From Nocardioides bizhenqiangii (GTDB taxonomy: Bacteria; Actinomycetota; Actinomycetes; Propionibacteriales; Nocardioidaceae): 64,000 nt of DNA. Positions 62,086-64,000 of the stretch are shown here, in pieces. Within the stretch, counting starts at the first letter, position 1; every line of letters begins with the position of its first letter. The notes beneath the pieces are model-generated. The model was not told the DNA's origin and searched no databases. It was given only the letters and a program-made list of their open reading frames with translations. The translations under genes and the position numbers were made by a program. The stretch covers positions 124,001 through 188,000 of the forward strand of contig NZ_CP141059.1 in NCBI RefSeq assembly GCF_034661235.1. The letters are read 5' to 3'.

Positions 62086-64000
62086 ATGCCAGCACCGCAC
62101 CTCCGCAAGCAGCTCGTCGTGGTCGGCCACGGCATGGTCGGTCACCGGTTCGTCGAGTCCGCGATCTCGCGCGGGCTCACCGAGACCTACGACATCACCG
62201 TCCTCGGCGAGGAACCGCGCCCGGCGTACGACCGGGTCGCGCTGACGTCGTACTTCGAAGTGGGCGCCGAGGCGCTGAGCTACCTCCCGTCCGGGCGGTA
62301 CGACGACCCGCGGGTGCAGCTGCGCACCAGCGCCGAGGTCGTGGCGATCTCGCCCCGGCACCGGATCGTCACCCTCGCCACCGGTGAGGACCTCCACTAC
62401 GACGAGCTGGTGCTCGCCACCGGCGCTGCGCCGTTCGTGCCGCCGGTGCCCGGCCACGACCTCGACGGCTGCTTCGTCTACCGCACCATCGAGGACCTCG
62501 AGGCGATCCGGGACGCGTCGAGGAGGGCGAAGGTCGGCGCCGTCATCGGCGGCGGTCTGCTCGGCCTCGAGGCCGCCAACGCGCTGCACCAGCTCGGGAT
62601 CGAGACCCACGTCGTCGAGCTCGCGCCGCGGCTGATGGCGGTCCAGATCGACGACATGGGCGGCCGGACGCTCAACCGTCACATCGGCGGTCTCGGCCTC
62701 ACCGTGCACACCGGCGCCATGACCGAGGCGGTGCTGGGCGACAAGAAGGGCCGGGTCGACCGGCTCGCGCTCAAGGACCGCAACCCGCTCGACGTCGACA
62801 TCGTCGTCTTCTCCGCCGGCATCCGGCCGCGGGACGCGCTCGCGCGCGCCGCCGGCCTCGACGTCGCCGACCGCGGAGGCGTGCTGGTCGACGGGACGCT
62901 GCGCAGCTCCGACGAGCACATCTGGGCGATCGGCGAGTGCGCCGCGGTCGAGGGCCGGATGTACGGCCTGGTGGCTCCCGGCTACGAGATGGCCGAGATC
63001 GTCGTCGACCGCCTGCTCGAGGGCGGCGGCGAGTTCAGCGGCGCCGACATGTCCACGAAGCTCAAGCTGCTCGGCGTCGACGTCGCCTCGTTCGGCGACG
63101 CGCACGGCGAGACCGAGGGCTCGCTCGAGCTGACCTACCAGGACGCCGTCTCGGGCGTCTACAAGAAGCTGGTCGTCAGCGAGGATGGCAAACGACTCCT
63201 CGGCGGCGTGCTCGTGGGCGACGCGACGGCGTACGGAATCCTCCGCCCGATGGTGGCGTCGGGGATGGAGCTGCCGGAGAACCCGGAGGAGCTGATCCTC
63301 CCGGCCGGCCGCGGCGGCGTGGACATGGAGCTGCCCGACGACATGCAGGTGTGCTCCTGCAACGACGTCACCAAGGCACAGATCAAGGAAGCGGTCGCTG
63401 AAGAGGCCACGCTCAACGACGGCGGCCCGTGCGTCGACGCAGCGTGCGTCACCACCCACACCCGCGCCGGCTCGACCTGCGGCTCGTGCAAGCCGGTCGT
63501 CAAGAAGATCGTCGAGGACTACTTCGCTGCGACCGGCAAGGAGGTCGACAAGTCCCTCTGCCAGCACTTCAGGATGACCCGCCAGGAGCTCTTCGACGTC
63601 GTCGCGATCCACGGCTACACGCGGTTCGACGACATCGTCGAGGGTCACGGCACCGGCCGCGGGTGCGACATCTGCAAGCCGGCGGTCGCCTCGATCCTCG
63701 CCAGCCTGCTCAACCACCACGTCCTCGAACCGGGCAACCGGCAGCTGCAGGACACCAACGACGCCTACCTCGCCAACATCCAGCGCAACGGCACCTACTC
63801 GGTGGTGCCGCGGGTGCCCGGCGGCGAGATCACGCCGGAGAAGCTGATCGCCATCGGCGAGGTGGCCCGTGACTTCGGGCTCTACACGAAGATCACCGGC
63901 GGCCAGCGGATCGACCTCTTCGGCGCCCGGATGGAGGACCTGCCGGCCATCTGGAAGCGTCTCGTCGACGCCGGCATGGAGTCCGGCCACGCCTACGGCA
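62086..64000 (+). CDS. nirB: Nitrite reductase large subunit NirB (3' truncated)
   Basis: The first 638 residues are present, and the gene runs off the window. FAD and NAD domains span about 1-400: LVVVGHGMVGHRFVE, GAVIGGGLLGLEAANAL, and VFSAGIRPRDALA. A BFD-type [2Fe-2S] domain follows with CSCNDVTK and STCGSCKP, and a second CDICKP lies at about residue 525. The sulfite/nitrite reductase ferredoxin-like half domain begins with YTKITGGQRIDLFGA near residue 600. It reduces nitrite to ammonium using NADH, completing the pathway. The siroheme domain and NirD lie beyond the window. Confidence 0.93.
   Translation, partial: MPAPHLRKQLVVVGHGMVGHRFVESAISRGLTETYDITVLGEEPRPAYDRVALTSYFEVGAEALSYLPSGRYDDPRVQLRTSAEVVAISPRHRIVTLATGEDLHYDELVLATGAAPFVPPVPGHDLDGCFVYRTIEDLEAIRDASRRAKVGAVIGGGLLGLEAANALHQLGIETHVVELAPRLMAVQIDDMGGRTLNRHIGGLGLTVHTGAMTEAVLGDKKGRVDRLALKDRNPLDVDIVVFSAGIRPRDALARAAGLDVADRGGVLVDGTLRSSDEHIWAIGECAAVEGRMYGLVAPGYEMAEIVVDRLLEGGGEFSGADMSTKLKLLGVDVASFGDAHGETEGSLELTYQDAVSGVYKKLVVSEDGKRLLGGVLVGDATAYGILRPMVASGMELPENPEELILPAGRGGVDMELPDDMQVCSCNDVTKAQIKEAVAEEATLNDGGPCVDAACVTTHTRAGSTCGSCKPVVKKIVEDYFAATGKEVDKSLCQHFRMTRQELFDVVAIHGYTRFDDIVEGHGTGRGCDICKPAVASILASLLNHHVLEPGNRQLQDTNDAYLANIQRNGTYSVVPRVPGGEITPEKLIAIGEVARDFGLYTKITGGQRIDLFGARMEDLPAIWKRLVDAGMESGHAYG

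Overview
The window is high-GC actinobacterial DNA. GTG starts, 4-nt GTGA/ATGA stop-start overlaps, short leaders, a DUF222/HNH gene and REP-like repeats all suggest a Nocardioides-like member of the Nocardioidaceae. This is inferred from gene content and codon style, because no rRNA or tRNA gene is present. About 58 protein genes fill almost all of it. The 5' end cuts a TetR-type regulator and the 3' end cuts nirB.

Layout. 1-6.8 kb: TetR fragment, YihY membrane protein, tyrosine phosphatase, a SigK-type locus (molybdopterin oxidoreductase, fasciclin lipoprotein, sigK, rskA) with two recognisable SigK promoters, and a crotonase. 6.8-13.7 kb: two tandem secreted paralogues, HelR-type RNA polymerase ATPase, a small LuxR pair facing a sigma-70 gene across a perfect 12-bp inverted repeat, and a subtilase. 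13.8-19.2 kb: a TPR-CHAT protease divergent from the subtilase, then WXG-type proteins. 19.2-30.2 kb: carboxylate-amine ligase, a PhzE-like chorismate enzyme with PabA/PabB, MprAB-like two-component genes with a DUF3558 lipoprotein, a fructosamine kinase-like gene, a holin-like protein, an ArsB/NhaD-type transporter and a CBS protein.

30.2-40 kb: NhaA, then a tight six-gene operon (dehydrogenase, pterin synthase-like protein, glycosyltransferase, flippase-like protein, RibD-like reductase, GTP cyclohydrolase II). It is divergent from a CDP-alcohol phosphotransferase/sulfatase fusion. Next to it lie a SigL-type sigma gene and its zinc anti-sigma gene. SigL-type promoters (TGAACC-N16-CGT) sit upstream of the sigma gene and on both sides of the divergent region, so the whole block looks like one regulated unit. 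I recognise no described pathway for it.

40-50 kb: acetate use (acs, actP, DUF485 protein), then an iron-boxed hydroxamate siderophore operon in which DesC and DesD are fused and a second DesC-like acyltransferase follows. 50-56.6 kb: frameshifted HNH gene, a repeat-rich non-coding tract, MBL-fold protein, an ECF42-type sigma factor with its DGPF protein and a reductase, and a hydrolase. 56.6-64 kb: nitrate assimilation (narK, nitrate reductase, FAD/BFD oxidoreductase, nirB), with a shared upstream sequence module before narK and before the reductase.

Other features: two copies of a structured RNA-like element upstream of the two cation/anion transporters, and REP sequences read in frame as extra peptides inside several enzymes.
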